From Candidatus Endomicrobiellum incisitermitis (GTDB taxonomy: Bacteria > Elusimicrobiota > Endomicrobiia > Endomicrobiales > Endomicrobiaceae): 63,239 nucleotides of DNA. Below the pieces are notes generated by a model. It saw only the letters and a program-made list of their open reading frames with translations, had not been told where the DNA came from and did not search any database. The stretch spans positions 1 through 63,239 of the forward strand of contig JAISOG010000006.1 of NCBI GenBank assembly GCA_031275795.1, written 5' to 3'. The position numbers and the translations under genes were made by a program. This document shows, in pieces, positions 38,223-47,272 of this stretch (position 1 is its first letter; the number at the start of each line of letters is the position of its first letter).

Positions 38223-39401
38223 ATGATAACAAAAGATTTAATCTTAAAAATCTTTTCTGCAGCAAACATTTCAAGGTGGAATGACCACATTCGCCCTCTT
38301 GATTTTTTTGAAATTGATAAACAAGCACATAAAATTATAATTGCTTACATCCTTGCAAAATTTGAAGAAGAAAACAAAAAAAATATTGACTGGATAAAAC
38401 TTATTGAAGGTGGAATTTTTGAGTTTTTCCAAAGAATAATGCTTACAGACTTAAAACCTGAAATTTTTAGAGAAATAATGTCTAAAAAAGAATTAGAATT
38501 AAACAAATGGGTGCTAACAAATTTAAAAGATAACTTATACGCTATTGGAAATGATTTTGCTAAAAGATGTGAAAATTATCTCTTAGATAAAGAGTACGCA
38601 AAATTTGAAAGAAGAATTCTAAGCGCTTCTCATTGTCTCTCAACAAGATGGGAGTTCAACATAATTTACCCTTGGAACTCTATGCTGTACGGCATAGAAA
38701 AAACCCAAAAAAAAATAGAAGATACTGTAGTTTCTTTTGAAGATTTGATAGGAATAAGAAAGTTACTAATAAATAGGAACTATTATGGTTTTTTAGATTT
38801 ATGCGGTCAGTTAAGATTTCAACAAAGATGGGCACAAGCATTCAGGATACCCAAAACAACAGTTTTAGGACATATGCTAACAGTTGCAATTTTTGCATAT
38901 CTACTTTCAATGGAAATGAATGTTTCTAATACTAGGAAATATAACAATTTCTATTCTTCACTTTTTCATGACCTTCCAGAAATACTTACAAAAGATATAA
39001 TCTCTCCTGTAAAATCTTCCATACCAGGATTAGATGACATAATAAAACAATACGAAAATAAGCAAGTAGACGAAAAAATATTACCCTTAATACCTGACAG
39101 TTGGCATAAAGAAATACAGTATTTTATAAAAGACGAATTTTCAGACAAAATTATTGAGAATGGCACATCTAAAAGAATAGAAAATATCGATAATTTTAAT
39201 GATGATAAATATAATGCTATAGACGGTTCATTAGTAGAGATATGCGATAAATTTTGTGCCTATACAGAAGCATCGATTTCAATAAAATATGGTATAAAGT
39301 CATCAATTTTAACAAAGGCCAAGAAAAAACTTTACGATAAATATACTCAATTAACAAACACTAAATTTAACTTAAAACAAATGTTTGATTATTTTCAATA
39401 A
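38223..39401 (+). CDS. HD-domain phosphohydrolase, YfbR-like
   Basis: A 392-residue protein with an HD metal-dependent phosphohydrolase domain in the middle. The first metal ligand is His217 (LGHMLTV), the HD pair is His249-Asp250 (LFHDLPEIL), and a later Asp lies in EICDKFCAYTEA. This pattern matches the YfbR-type 5'-deoxynucleotidases and related HD hydrolases (COG1896-like). The first 190 residues are not recognised, which makes it about twice the size of YfbR. A role in nucleotide turnover or dNTP-pool cleansing beside repair genes is plausible; the substrate is unknown. Confidence 0.7.
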   Translation: MITKDLILKIFSAANISRWNDHIRPLDFFEIDKQAHKIIIAYILAKFEEENKKNIDWIKLIEGGIFEFFQRIMLTDLKPEIFREIMSKKELELNKWVLTNLKDNLYAIGNDFAKRCENYLLDKEYAKFERRILSASHCLSTRWEFNIIYPWNSMLYGIEKTQKKIEDTVVSFEDLIGIRKLLINRNYYGFLDLCGQLRFQQRWAQAFRIPKTTVLGHMLTVAIFAYLLSMEMNVSNTRKYNNFYSSLFHDLPEILTKDIISPVKSSIPGLDDIIKQYENKQVDEKILPLIPDSWHKEIQYFIKDEFSDKIIENGTSKRIENIDNFNDDKYNAIDGSLVEICDKFCAYTEASISIKYGIKSSILTKAKKKLYDKYTQLTNTKFNLKQMFDYFQ

Positions 39402-39519
39402 TACCTGACTTGGATAGTTTTAAGGAAAATGTAAGCTTTTATTTGTAAATTTGCCAGTTTATATGAAGCCAAATAAAAAAGTCAGCAGACAAGGGAAAAT
39501 GTTATATTTAGTCTGCTAT

Positions 39520-39706
39520 AGTTTAGAATCTTATCGGAGTTACCTCTAAGAGCGGTCTATGAGCAACAAACATTTAATATTTCAAATTAGCAGTGTCTGA
39601 AGCAAAATTCATTTAAGTCTTTCTTGTCTTTTCATTTTGCAAGTTTGCTAATTTGTTTAAATGTTTATTTGCGATTGCTCTAGTAACGTAGATAAGGTTC
39701 TAAACT
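39520..39706. repeat. Palindromic (MITE-like) repeat, copy 1
   Basis: Starts TAGTTTAGAATCTTATC and ends GATAAGGTTCTAAACTG; the two halves are imperfect inverted repeats of about 70 bases. The shared internal blocks are AAACATTTAA and CAAATTAGCA. There is no ORF. A second copy follows at 39745-39934 and an inverted third at 56355-56537. The 618-base stretch 39402-40019 between the HD gene and eno contains only these copies and a small hairpin (AGCAGAC at 39484-39490 with GTCTGCT at 39511-39517). Looks like a non-autonomous mobile repeat. Confidence 0.8.
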
Positions 39707-39744
39707 GGACCAAGCTAACTATTTCTGTGTCACTGGATATTGAT

Positions 39745-39934
39745 CTAGTTTAGAATCTTATCGGAGTTACCTCACAGAGCGGCCTATGAGCAATAAACAT
39801 TTAATATTTCAAATTAGCAGTGTCTGAAGCAAAATTCATTTAAGTCCTTCTTGTCTTATTATTTTGCGAGTTTGCTAATTTGTTTAAATGTTTATTGCGA
39901 TTGCTCTAGTAACGTAGATAAGGTTCTAAACTAG
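39745..39934. repeat. Palindromic (MITE-like) repeat, copy 2
   Basis: Nearly identical to copy 1, in the same orientation, separated from it by about 38 bases. It begins CTAGTTTAGAATCTTATC and ends with GATAAGGTTCTAAACTAG. The pair is bracketed by TTTAGTCTGCT (39507-39517) and its complement AGCAGACTAAA (39935-39945), so the whole block is itself an inverted repeat. This suggests either duplication of one element or insertion of one copy into or next to another. Confidence 0.8.
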
Positions 39935-40019
39935 AGCAGACTAAACTTTTAACACTTGCAAAACTCACATTCACTGAAAGATTACCATATCATTATGCGT
40001 AAACCCTTCAGCACTATAA

Positions 40020-41327
40020 TTACTTGGCAATAGAAGAAAAAGCAGACTTACCTAAATAACTAGCTTTAGCACCTAATTCTTCTTCTATCCTTAAAAGCTG
40101 ATTATACTTGCACATTCTATCTGTTCTTGAAGCAGAACCTGTTTTAATTTGACCTGTATTTAAAGCTACCGCTAAATCAGCAATTATAGTGTCTTCCGTC
40201 TCGCCAGAACGATGAGATATAATTGCAGTATACCCTGCTTTATATGCCATTTGGACAGCTGCAACAGTTTCTGAAAGAGAACCTATCTGATTTACCTTTA
40301 TAAGGATAGAGTTCCCTATACCTTTTTCTATCCCCTCTTTAAATATTTTTGTATTAGTAACAAAAAGATCATCGCCTACAAGTTGGAGTTTTGATTTAAG
40401 TTCTTCTGTTAAAAATTTCCAACCGTCCCAGTCAGATTCACTAAGACCATCTTCTATAGATATAATTGGATATTTTTCTAACCACGCACTATAAAGAGAG
40501 ATCATATCTTTTGAGGATTTTTCTTTACCTTCTATTTCTCCTTCCAAAACATACTTGTTATTGTCATACAACCCACTTGCTGCAACATCTAAGGCAAAAA
40601 CTATATCTTGGCCTACTTTATATCCAGTCTTTTTTACAGCTTCAACTATTACTTCTAAAGCTTGCGAATTTGATTTTAAGTTAGGGGCAAAACCACCCTC
40701 ATCACCAACTCCAGTAGCGTACCCCTTTTCATTTAAAACCTTTTTTAAACCATGAAAAATTTCACAGCCCATTCTTAAAGCTTCTCTAAAATTTGGAGCA
40801 CTTACAGGAGCTATCATAAACTCTTGCAAATCAACATTGTTGTCTGCATGCTCTCCACCATTTATAATATTCATAAGAGGTACAGGTAAAATATATTTAT
40901 CATCTTCAATATTATAAATTTCTCTTATATATTTATAAATTGGCATTTTTTTAGAACTTGCACCAGCTTTTGCACAGGCAAGTGATGCCCCTAAAATTGC
41001 GTTAGCACCTAAATTACTCTTAAAGTCCGTACCATCTAATTTTATCATTATATTGTCAATTTCTTGTTGGTTTGTAATTTCAAGGCCTAAAAGTTTTGGA
41101 GCAATTATATTATTAACATTTGAAACCGCCTTTAGTACACCCTTGCCATCAAATCTTTTTTTGTCGCCATCCCTAAGTTCTAAAGCTTCTCTTGAACCAG
41201 TTGAAGCTCCTGACGGAACAGCAGCTCTTGCAAAAGAACCATCATCAAGAGTAACATCAACTTCTACTGTAGGATTCCCACGAGAATCAATGATTTCTCT
41301 ACCAATAATCTTTACAATTTTTGCCAT
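40020..41327 (-). CDS. eno: Enolase
   Basis: Glycolytic enzyme converting 2-phosphoglycerate to phosphoenolpyruvate. The 435-residue protein has the standard start [19 protein letters not shown], the substrate loop [14 protein letters not shown], and the signature [17 protein letters not shown] near the C-terminus. A GGGGGA nine bases upstream of the ATG lies in the end of the previous gene. It is transcribed after a predicted secreted protein, with no room for a promoter between them. Confidence 0.98.
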   Translation of the reverse strand: MAKIVKIIGREIIDSRGNPTVEVDVTLDDGSFARAAVPSGASTGSREALELRDGDKKRFDGKGVLKAVSNVNNIIAPKLLGLEITNQQEIDNIMIKLDGTDFKSNLGANAILGASLACAKAGASSKKMPIYKYIREIYNIEDDKYILPVPLMNIINGGEHADNNVDLQEFMIAPVSAPNFREALRMGCEIFHGLKKVLNEKGYATGVGDEGGFAPNLKSNSQALEVIVEAVKKTGYKVGQDIVFALDVAASGLYDNNKYVLEGEIEGKEKSSKDMISLYSAWLEKYPIISIEDGLSESDWDGWKFLTEELKSKLQLVGDDLFVTNTKIFKEGIEKGIGNSILIKVNQIGSLSETVAAVQMAYKAGYTAIISHRSGETEDTIIADLAVALNTGQIKTGSASRTDRMCKYNQLLRIEEELGAKASYLGKSAFSSIAK

Positions 41328-41330
41328 ACT

Positions 41331-42797
41331 TTAGTCCCCCTTTTGTTCCTTTTTATCTTTATTTAACATTTGAAATAGTTCTTTAGATAATGCATCAGCT
41401 AACAAGCTATTATTTGAAACAACTTCAACATTTACATTTACATTTTCTAAATCTTTTATATAAATACAGACTTCCGTTGAATCTAAACAAAAATCTTGAA
41501 AATTTTTTGAAAATTCAAAAGCTGCTATATATCCCTTTTTAAAACTTTTATGTGTAACTTTTCCATTTAAATCTTTTATAATACCTAACACTTTAAAAAA
41601 ACATTCTTTTTTAGAAAAAGAAAAAACCTTATTAAATCTACCAACTTTTTCATTTTCAAATTTTTCTAAAGAATATCCTGCAAAACGTTCCAAATAATTA
41701 AAAAATGCAAAAGATATTTTAAATGTACCTGAAAAACCTTCTCTTACCCCCAAATAACTCTGCATAGACAACTCTGCACTACAACTTTTGGATTTACCCA
41801 ACACTCCAAATTCAATAGTTTCTGTATAACCTTTTAAGTTTTCAGCAGTTATAGCTTTATTTATAAAAGTTGCTTTAACATCTCCAAAAAACTCGTACTC
41901 AGCAGACAATCCTCCATAAAAACTAAAAATAGTATTTGTTTGTTTAGAAACTCTTAAACCACAAAGTAAACGTTGAGAATTTAATTCAGAAAAATTTAAA
42001 ATTTCCCCAGTATAAAGAGTTACATTTTCTTTACCATCTTGATGAGCAAAAAAACATTTGGAAAAAATATCCATTCCAAATTGTTTAGAAAAAGCTAACA
42101 TACAACCTAACCCCGCGTGGGAACTAAAATATTGTAAATCACAGTCACAATATGCAGATTTGCCATATATATCTGTCAGATCTAAACTATAAAAATTACT
42201 TTTTAATAGTCCTTTTCGACCAGAAAAATCTAAATAAAATTTGTCAAAAAAGTCTAAACGACACAATAAACCTCCACCAACACATTTTTTATCACCTCTA
42301 CCTTTAACCGCTGGAAAACTTTCAAAACTATTTAAAATATCATCATACTTCCCATTACTATATTCAAAAAATGCACCTGCTGTTAACATCTTAACTTTTT
42401 GCGCAAGTCCAGATATTAAAACAACACCGTTAACATCTAAACCTGAACCTACTTTATACTTTGATGTTTCTAAAGAAAACGACCCAAAATATGAAGTACC
42501 AAACATACTATTTTTACCAACAGCACTTACAGCAGAAAGTAAGGCCTTATCTGCCACTAAATCTTGACCTCTATTTATAAAAACTAAATTTGATGCTAAA
42601 TACTCAGAAAAAATTGGAGTTTGTTTATCATTGATCAATATATTTTGAGGCTGAATTTTAATAACACTTAACAAACTACCAAAATTTTTATAAACATCAT
42701 TTTGAGTAGCAAAAACATTGCTAAAGTTAATTATGACAACAAAAAAAACTATAAAACAATGCAATATCAATACATTTTTTATATATAGTTTAATCAT
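41331..42797 (-). CDS. Predicted secreted protein, probable outer-membrane beta-barrel
   Basis: A protein of unrecognised family. With the ATG at 42797 it has 488 residues and a clear signal peptide (MIKLYIKNVLILHC...NVFA, cleavage likely after residue 30). The rest alternates polar and aromatic/hydrophobic residues in short strands, as in outer-membrane or autotransporter barrels, for example FYGGLSAEYEFFGDVKA and GTFKISFAFFNYL. Four cysteines near CDCDLQYF are unusual for a barrel. The C-terminus is charged and lacks a terminal aromatic residue. A longer ORF to 42821 is possible. Four bases separate it from eno. No function can be stated. Confidence 0.6.
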   Translation of the reverse strand: MIKLYIKNVLILHCFIVFFVVIINFSNVFATQNDVYKNFGSLLSVIKIQPQNILINDKQTPIFSEYLASNLVFINRGQDLVADKALLSAVSAVGKNSMFGTSYFGSFSLETSKYKVGSGLDVNGVVLISGLAQKVKMLTAGAFFEYSNGKYDDILNSFESFPAVKGRGDKKCVGGGLLCRLDFFDKFYLDFSGRKGLLKSNFYSLDLTDIYGKSAYCDCDLQYFSSHAGLGCMLAFSKQFGMDIFSKCFFAHQDGKENVTLYTGEILNFSELNSQRLLCGLRVSKQTNTIFSFYGGLSAEYEFFGDVKATFINKAITAENLKGYTETIEFGVLGKSKSCSAELSMQSYLGVREGFSGTFKISFAFFNYLERFAGYSLEKFENEKVGRFNKVFSFSKKECFFKVLGIIKDLNGKVTHKSFKKGYIAAFEFSKNFQDFCLDSTEVCIYIKDLENVNVNVEVVSNNSLLADALSKELFQMLNKDKKEQKGD

Positions 42798-42829
42798 TTC
42801 AGCATATCCCAATTTATGCATAATTTTTA

Positions 42830-42859
42830 ATTATACTATTCTTTAGCAATTTAAAACAA
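42830..42859 (-). promoter_or_regulatory. Candidate promoter of the secreted protein-eno unit
   Basis: On the minus strand TTGTTT (42854-42859) and TATAAT (42830-42835) are 18 bases apart, about 33 bases before the preferred start codon at 42797. If real, it would also drive eno. Confidence 0.4.
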
Positions 42860-42965
42860 TAGAATGGTAAAAGCTTACAGTATGCTAGATTTTACAGTAT
42901 TGCTTACCATATTTAGTACAAATATATACTAAATGATATAATATTATAAACTTACGTTATAACAT

Positions 42966-43222
42966 ATGTTAAACTTGTCACCAAAAGAATGTATATCAGG
43001 TTGTGGAAATGTTGGATGCGTTATGCATATTCTATGATTTAAGTGGCGTTGCAAGAGAAATGGTACTCGTAGATTACAACAAAGACAAAACTGAAGGTGA
43101 GGCTATGGATTTGTCTCATGGGGTTCTTTTTGTGTCTCCTATTACAAATATATGCTGGCGACTATCCGGACACCGATAATTCTGACCTTGTTGTTATAAC
43201 TGCAGGTAGAGGACAAATTTAA
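42966..43222 (+). pseudogene. L-lactate dehydrogenase remnant (N-terminal part)
   Basis: Only about the first 85-90 codons of a lactate/malate dehydrogenase-type gene remain. An ATG at 42966 is followed by MLNLSPK and GCGNVG, the NAD-binding glycine motif. After a stop, pieces in shifted frames read [30 protein letters not shown] and then [20 protein letters not shown]. All are hallmarks of L-lactate dehydrogenase, with several frameshifts between them. The remaining two thirds, including the catalytic histidine, are gone, and the MATE gene begins 20 bases later. A malate dehydrogenase origin is less likely but not excluded. The rest of the gap 42822-43242 is AT-rich and holds nothing else I can name except a possible promoter. 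Confidence 0.8.
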
Positions 43223-43242
43223 TAAAAGCGAGTGGATTTTAA

Positions 43243-44601
43243 ATGAAAGAAGAGTTTTCTATATTATCATTAGGAACATCAAATGCAGGAAAACTTCTTA
43301 TAAAATATTCTCTTCCTGCTATTGTGGCTGCAACAGCAATGTCTTTATACAGTATAATTGATAGTATTTTTATCGGACATGGCGTTAATTCTATGGCTTT
43401 ATCTGGACTTGCAATATCTTTTCCTCTTATGTCTTTACAAAACGCATTTGGAACACTAACTAGCATAGGAGGAGCATCCATATTATCTATAAGACTTGGT
43501 CAAAAAGATTATAAAGCTACAAACTATATACTTTGTAATGTTGTGATAATAAACATAATCGTTGGATTACTAACTACGATTTTAGTATTACTTTTTTTAA
43601 AACCAATTCTTTTGTGTTTTGGCGCAAGCAATCAATCGCTTCCTTATGCCTATAGTTTTATGAGCATAATAATGATTGGTAATACCATTACTAACACATA
43701 CATGGGATTAAATGCGCTTCTACGAGCTAGCGGCCATCCGAGAAAAGCAATGAATGCGACGCTTATTACAATATTTATGAACATCGTATTAAATTATATA
43801 TTTATCTTCCAACTTCATTGTGGTATAGCTGGAAGCGCTTGGGCAACTGTTATATCACAACTTATAATGTTAATTTGGCAAGTATTGTTTTTTAACAAAA
43901 AAACTAATGTTATAGTTTTTCAAAAACAGTTTTTTTGTTTTAAGAAAGATATAGTAAAAGATATTTCTTCTATAGGATTTTCTCCATTTCTATTACATTG
44001 CGTTACATGTTTAATAATTATACTTATAAATAAAAATTTGTCTTTCTATGGAGGCGATGTTGAAGTCGGCGCTTATGGCATAGTAAACAGAATGTGCTTT
44101 TTATTTATCATGATAACTATTGGTATTAACCAAGGCCTTCAGCCTATAGCAGGGTACAACTATGGAGCCGGTTTATACGCTAGAGTAAACGAAGTTTTTA
44201 AAAAAGCGGCCACCGCCGCAATAATAATAATGTTGTTTGGAACAATTTTGGTAGAGTTTTTCCCATATATGATATCTTCTTTGTTTACAAATGATAATAA
44301 TCTTATAAAAGCTGCTGCAAAGGGTCTTAGATATATATTTATTTTTGCGCCGTTTGCAGGATTTCAACTTGTCTCTATAGGGTTCTTCCAAAGTATAGGA
44401 AAAGCATATAAAGCTATTATACTTACTCTAACTAGGCAAGTGGCTATAATTATTCCACTGCTTATAATTTTACCTAAATATTTAGGCTCTACGGGTGTTT
44501 GGGTAAGTTATCCTATTTCAGATTTTTTATCAGCGCTTTTAGCTATATATATGACATTTATGCAATATAAATCATTTTCAACTAAAAAATTTACAAAATG
44601 A
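43243..44601 (+). CDS. MATE family multidrug/organic cation efflux transporter
   Basis: Inner-membrane antiporter of the MATE family that exports drugs or metabolites against Na+ or H+. The 452-residue protein has about twelve transmembrane segments in two homologous halves. It shows the family blocks SIIDSIFIGHGVNSMALSGL and LNALLRASGHPRKAMNATL in the first half and GINQGLQPIAGYNYGAGLY in the second. It starts 20 bases after the ldh remnant. Its stop overlaps the next ORF, suggesting an operon with the kinase-like gene, thiM and nadA. Substrate is unknown. Confidence 0.93.
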   Translation: MKEEFSILSLGTSNAGKLLIKYSLPAIVAATAMSLYSIIDSIFIGHGVNSMALSGLAISFPLMSLQNAFGTLTSIGGASILSIRLGQKDYKATNYILCNVVIINIIVGLLTTILVLLFLKPILLCFGASNQSLPYAYSFMSIIMIGNTITNTYMGLNALLRASGHPRKAMNATLITIFMNIVLNYIFIFQLHCGIAGSAWATVISQLIMLIWQVLFFNKKTNVIVFQKQFFCFKKDIVKDISSIGFSPFLLHCVTCLIIILINKNLSFYGGDVEVGAYGIVNRMCFLFIMITIGINQGLQPIAGYNYGAGLYARVNEVFKKAATAAIIIMLFGTILVEFFPYMISSLFTNDNNLIKAAAKGLRYIFIFAPFAGFQLVSIGFFQSIGKAYKAIILTLTRQVAIIIPLLIILPKYLGSTGVWVSYPISDFLSALLAIYMTFMQYKSFSTKKFTK

Positions 44602-44609
44602 GGTGCTCC

Positions 44610-45206
44610 ATGAACAAATTTGTAATAACTATATCGCGCCAATACGGCAGTGGAGGTCTTCTAATAGCTGAAAAATTGTCAAAATGTTTAAACATAAAAT
44701 ACTATGATAAAAATCTTCTTTTAATAGCAGCTAAAAAAAGTGGACTTAAGGAAGAAATACTAGAACAATTTGATGAAAAAAAACGTCTATTCTTTTTAGA
44801 AAACTTAACGGAATTTTATAACAATATTAAAAATCTTGTTTTAAATGACACTATATTTCAAATTCAAAGTGACATAATAAAAGCTCTTGCTAGAAAAGAT
44901 TCAGCCATTTTTGTTGGAAGATGTGCAGATTATGTTTTAAGAGATATGCGAAACTGTGTAAATATCTTTATATATGCAAATCTACAAGATCGCATAAAAC
45001 GTATATCAGAAAAAAGTAATATTAGTGAAGAAGAAGCTCTAAAACAAATAAATATTACAGATGAAGAACGGTCCAAATATTACAAGTACTATACTGGAAA
45101 AGTTTGGAAAAATATAGATTCTTATGATTTATCTATAAATTCTTCAATTTTAGGTATTAATGACACTGCAAATGTTATAGCTTCCTTTGTAAAAGAATTA
45201 AAATAA
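44610..45206 (+). CDS. Cytidylate kinase-like family protein
   Basis: P-loop protein of the cytidylate kinase-like family (often named AAA_26), about 198 residues. The N-terminal ITISRQYGSGGLLIAEKL carries a modified P-loop, and the later AIFVGRCADYVLRD and the conserved ERSKYYKYYTGKVWKNID are typical. The reaction is not known for most members; nucleotide phosphorylation is the expected chemistry. The ORF opens at 44598 in overlap with the MATE stop, but the ATG at 44610 is preceded by GAGGTG at good spacing. Confidence 0.8.
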   Translation: MNKFVITISRQYGSGGLLIAEKLSKCLNIKYYDKNLLLIAAKKSGLKEEILEQFDEKKRLFFLENLTEFYNNIKNLVLNDTIFQIQSDIIKALARKDSAIFVGRCADYVLRDMRNCVNIFIYANLQDRIKRISEKSNISEEEALKQINITDEERSKYYKYYTGKVWKNIDSYDLSINSSILGINDTANVIASFVKELK

Positions 45207-45247
45207 TGTATACTATATAAAATAATTGCAATCTAAGAGGTAGCAGA

Positions 45248-46042
45248 ATGGACAAAATTTATGAAGTTTTAGAAAAAATTAGAAAAGTTTCCCCATTGGT
45301 ACACCATATAACAAACTGGGTCACAATAGCAGACTGTGCTAATATAGTTAAAGTATTTGGTGGGTCACCAGTAATGGCACACGCTCCTGAAGAAACTTCA
45401 GAAATGGCATCTATAGCCGACGCTGTCGTTTTAAATATAGGCACATTAAATAATTCCACTGTAGAAGCAATGAAACAAGCCCTAAAAGCCGCAAATAAAA
45501 AAAATATTCCAGTTATTATTGACGCTGTAGGAGTTGGTGCTACAAAGTATAGAAATGAAAAAATTAAAGAACTTTTAGAACATAAAATTGCAGTCCTTAA
45601 AGGGAATGCATCAGAAATTGCAAGCACTGCTGGAATCAATGTTACTACAAAAGGTGTAGATACTGGTGATGTTATGGGAGATATAGCAAGTATTGCAGCA
45701 ACACTTGCAAAAGAACGAGAATGTGTTGTAGTAGTAACAGGTAAAGAAGATATCTGTACAAATGGAGCAGAGATAATCAAAGTAAAAAACGGCTCTCCAA
45801 TGATGGCACAAATTGTAGGTACAGGTTGCATGGCAAGTTCTGTAATAGGTACTTTTTGTGCCGTTGAAAAAGATTATTTTTTTGCTGCAATAGCAGGCCT
45901 TGTTTGCTTTGAAATAGCAGCAGAAGATGCAGACAAAACTTCCGAAGGGCCAGGCACCTTTAAAACAAAAATATTTGACAAAATAATAACTCTAAACGAC
46001 GTATCAATTAATAAAATGAAAAAAATAGAAAAAATAAAGTAA
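45248..46042 (+). CDS. thiM: Hydroxyethylthiazole kinase
   Basis: Salvage enzyme that phosphorylates 4-methyl-5-(2-hydroxyethyl)thiazole for thiamine synthesis. The 264-residue protein shows HHITNWVTIADCANIVKVFG, LNIGTLNNSTVEAM, DAVGVGATKYRNE and the ATP-site GTGCMASSVIG with its conserved cysteine. There is no room for a TPP riboswitch in the 41 bases upstream. Other thiamine genes are absent here, so scavenging of the thiazole from outside is a reasonable inference. Confidence 0.95.
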   Translation: MDKIYEVLEKIRKVSPLVHHITNWVTIADCANIVKVFGGSPVMAHAPEETSEMASIADAVVLNIGTLNNSTVEAMKQALKAANKKNIPVIIDAVGVGATKYRNEKIKELLEHKIAVLKGNASEIASTAGINVTTKGVDTGDVMGDIASIAATLAKERECVVVVTGKEDICTNGAEIIKVKNGSPMMAQIVGTGCMASSVIGTFCAVEKDYFFAAIAGLVCFEIAAEDADKTSEGPGTFKTKIFDKIITLNDVSINKMKKIEKIK

Positions 46043-46069
46043 TTTCTGATGAATAAATGAGATCTTATA

Positions 46070-46990
46070 ATGAATTCAATAGTTAATAAATTAAACGATT
46101 TAAAAAAAGAAAAAAACGCAATAATTTTAGCACATATATACCAACGTCCAGAAGTACAAGATATAGCGGACTTTGTTGGGGATTCGCTAGATTTAAGTAA
46201 AAAAGTATTTATAACTGATGCAAAAACAATAGTATTTTGTGGCATACATTTTATGGCAGAAACTGCATATATATTAAATCCTAACAAAACAGTTTTAATA
46301 CCAGATATAAGTGCAGGCTGTCCTATGGCAGATATGATAACTGTGCAACAACTAAAAGAATTTAAGTCAAAATTTAAAAATCCGTTTGTAATAGCTTATG
46401 TAAACACATCAGCAGAAATAAAAGCTCAAAGTGATATTTGTTGTACTTCTTCTAATGCTATAAGTATTTTAAACCATACTTATTCTACTAATAAAGACAT
46501 GGACATACTATTTATTCCCGACAGAAATCTTGGGCACTATATTCAAAAAATGTCTGGCATAAAAATTAATCTTTGGAATGGTTTTTGTCCAACTCATAAC
46601 AATTTTATTTTATCAGAACATGTCTTAAAAATGAAAAACGAGCATCCTCAAGCAGAAATTCTTGTACACCCAGAATGCAGACCTGAAGTTATAGAAATAG
46701 CAAACCATGCAATGTCTACAGGAACTATGTGTAAGTATGTAAAAAATAGTGACAATAAAGATTTTATAATAGGCACAGAAATAGGAATTTTGCATAAACT
46801 AAAAAAAGAAAATCCAAACAAAAACTTTTATCCTGTTACAGATTTAGCTGAATGCCCAAACATGAAAAAAACTAACATTGAAAAAATAATTGACGTTCTA
46901 CAAAATACAAAAAATATTGTTTCTGTTAATGATGAAATAAGAAAAAAAGCTTATTTGCCAATCTCTAAAATGCTAAATATATCTTGTTAG
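46070..46990 (+). CDS. nadA: Quinolinate synthase
   Basis: Iron-sulfur enzyme that condenses iminoaspartate from NadB with dihydroxyacetone phosphate to quinolinate. The three cluster cysteines are visible as Cys84 (AGCPMADM), Cys173 (NGFCPTH) and Cys262 (LAECPNMK), and YVNTSAEIKAQSD is the substrate-binding block. The 306-residue length matches the short NadA type. Its position behind thiM and the MATE gene, away from nadB at 32944, is unusual. nadC, needed to finish the pathway, must be elsewhere if present. Confidence 0.96.
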   Translation: MNSIVNKLNDLKKEKNAIILAHIYQRPEVQDIADFVGDSLDLSKKVFITDAKTIVFCGIHFMAETAYILNPNKTVLIPDISAGCPMADMITVQQLKEFKSKFKNPFVIAYVNTSAEIKAQSDICCTSSNAISILNHTYSTNKDMDILFIPDRNLGHYIQKMSGIKINLWNGFCPTHNNFILSEHVLKMKNEHPQAEILVHPECRPEVIEIANHAMSTGTMCKYVKNSDNKDFIIGTEIGILHKLKKENPNKNFYPVTDLAECPNMKKTNIEKIIDVLQNTKNIVSVNDEIRKKAYLPISKMLNISC

Positions 46991-47030
46991 TCTTGTTTTA
47001 CGTGTTTACAAAAAATGTTAAAATTTTTTA

Positions 47031-47059
47031 TTGACATTTTATTGCAAACAATGTAATAT
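47031..47059 (+). promoter_or_regulatory. Strong sigma-70 promoter for the anaerobic ribonucleotide reductase operon
   Basis: TTGACA at 47031-47036 and TAATAT at 47054-47059 with an ideal 17-base spacer. It is the best promoter match in the window. Initiation about 7 bases later would leave a leader of about 205 bases before nrdD. I see no known riboswitch in the leader and no NrdR box that I can vouch for. The region 46991-47272 otherwise holds no gene; a 91-codon ORF starting with the TTG of the -35 box is a chance frame. Confidence 0.7.
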
Positions 47060-47272
47060 ATCTTGTGTTATTGATGCTTTATTGATACTACATATAGTAA
47101 TCTTGATTCCTACTGCAGGACTAACAGATATTTCCGTTAAAGTTGGAAGTATTCCCAATCAAGCTATAAAACTTGTCAAAAGATTTTTGATATGTATTAT
47201 TAAAGTAGTGCATCTATTTTTAATATTGTTGTTTAAAAATGACCAAAACTTTTTATTTTTAAGAGGGATAAA

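Noticed and set aside
39520-39934. A CRISPR array, because of repeated blocks
   Set aside because: There are only two long (about 190 bases) palindromic units, no short regular repeats with unique spacers, and no cas genes.
45207-45247. A TPP riboswitch before thiM
   Set aside because: The gap of 41 bases is too short and lacks the conserved THI-box sequence.
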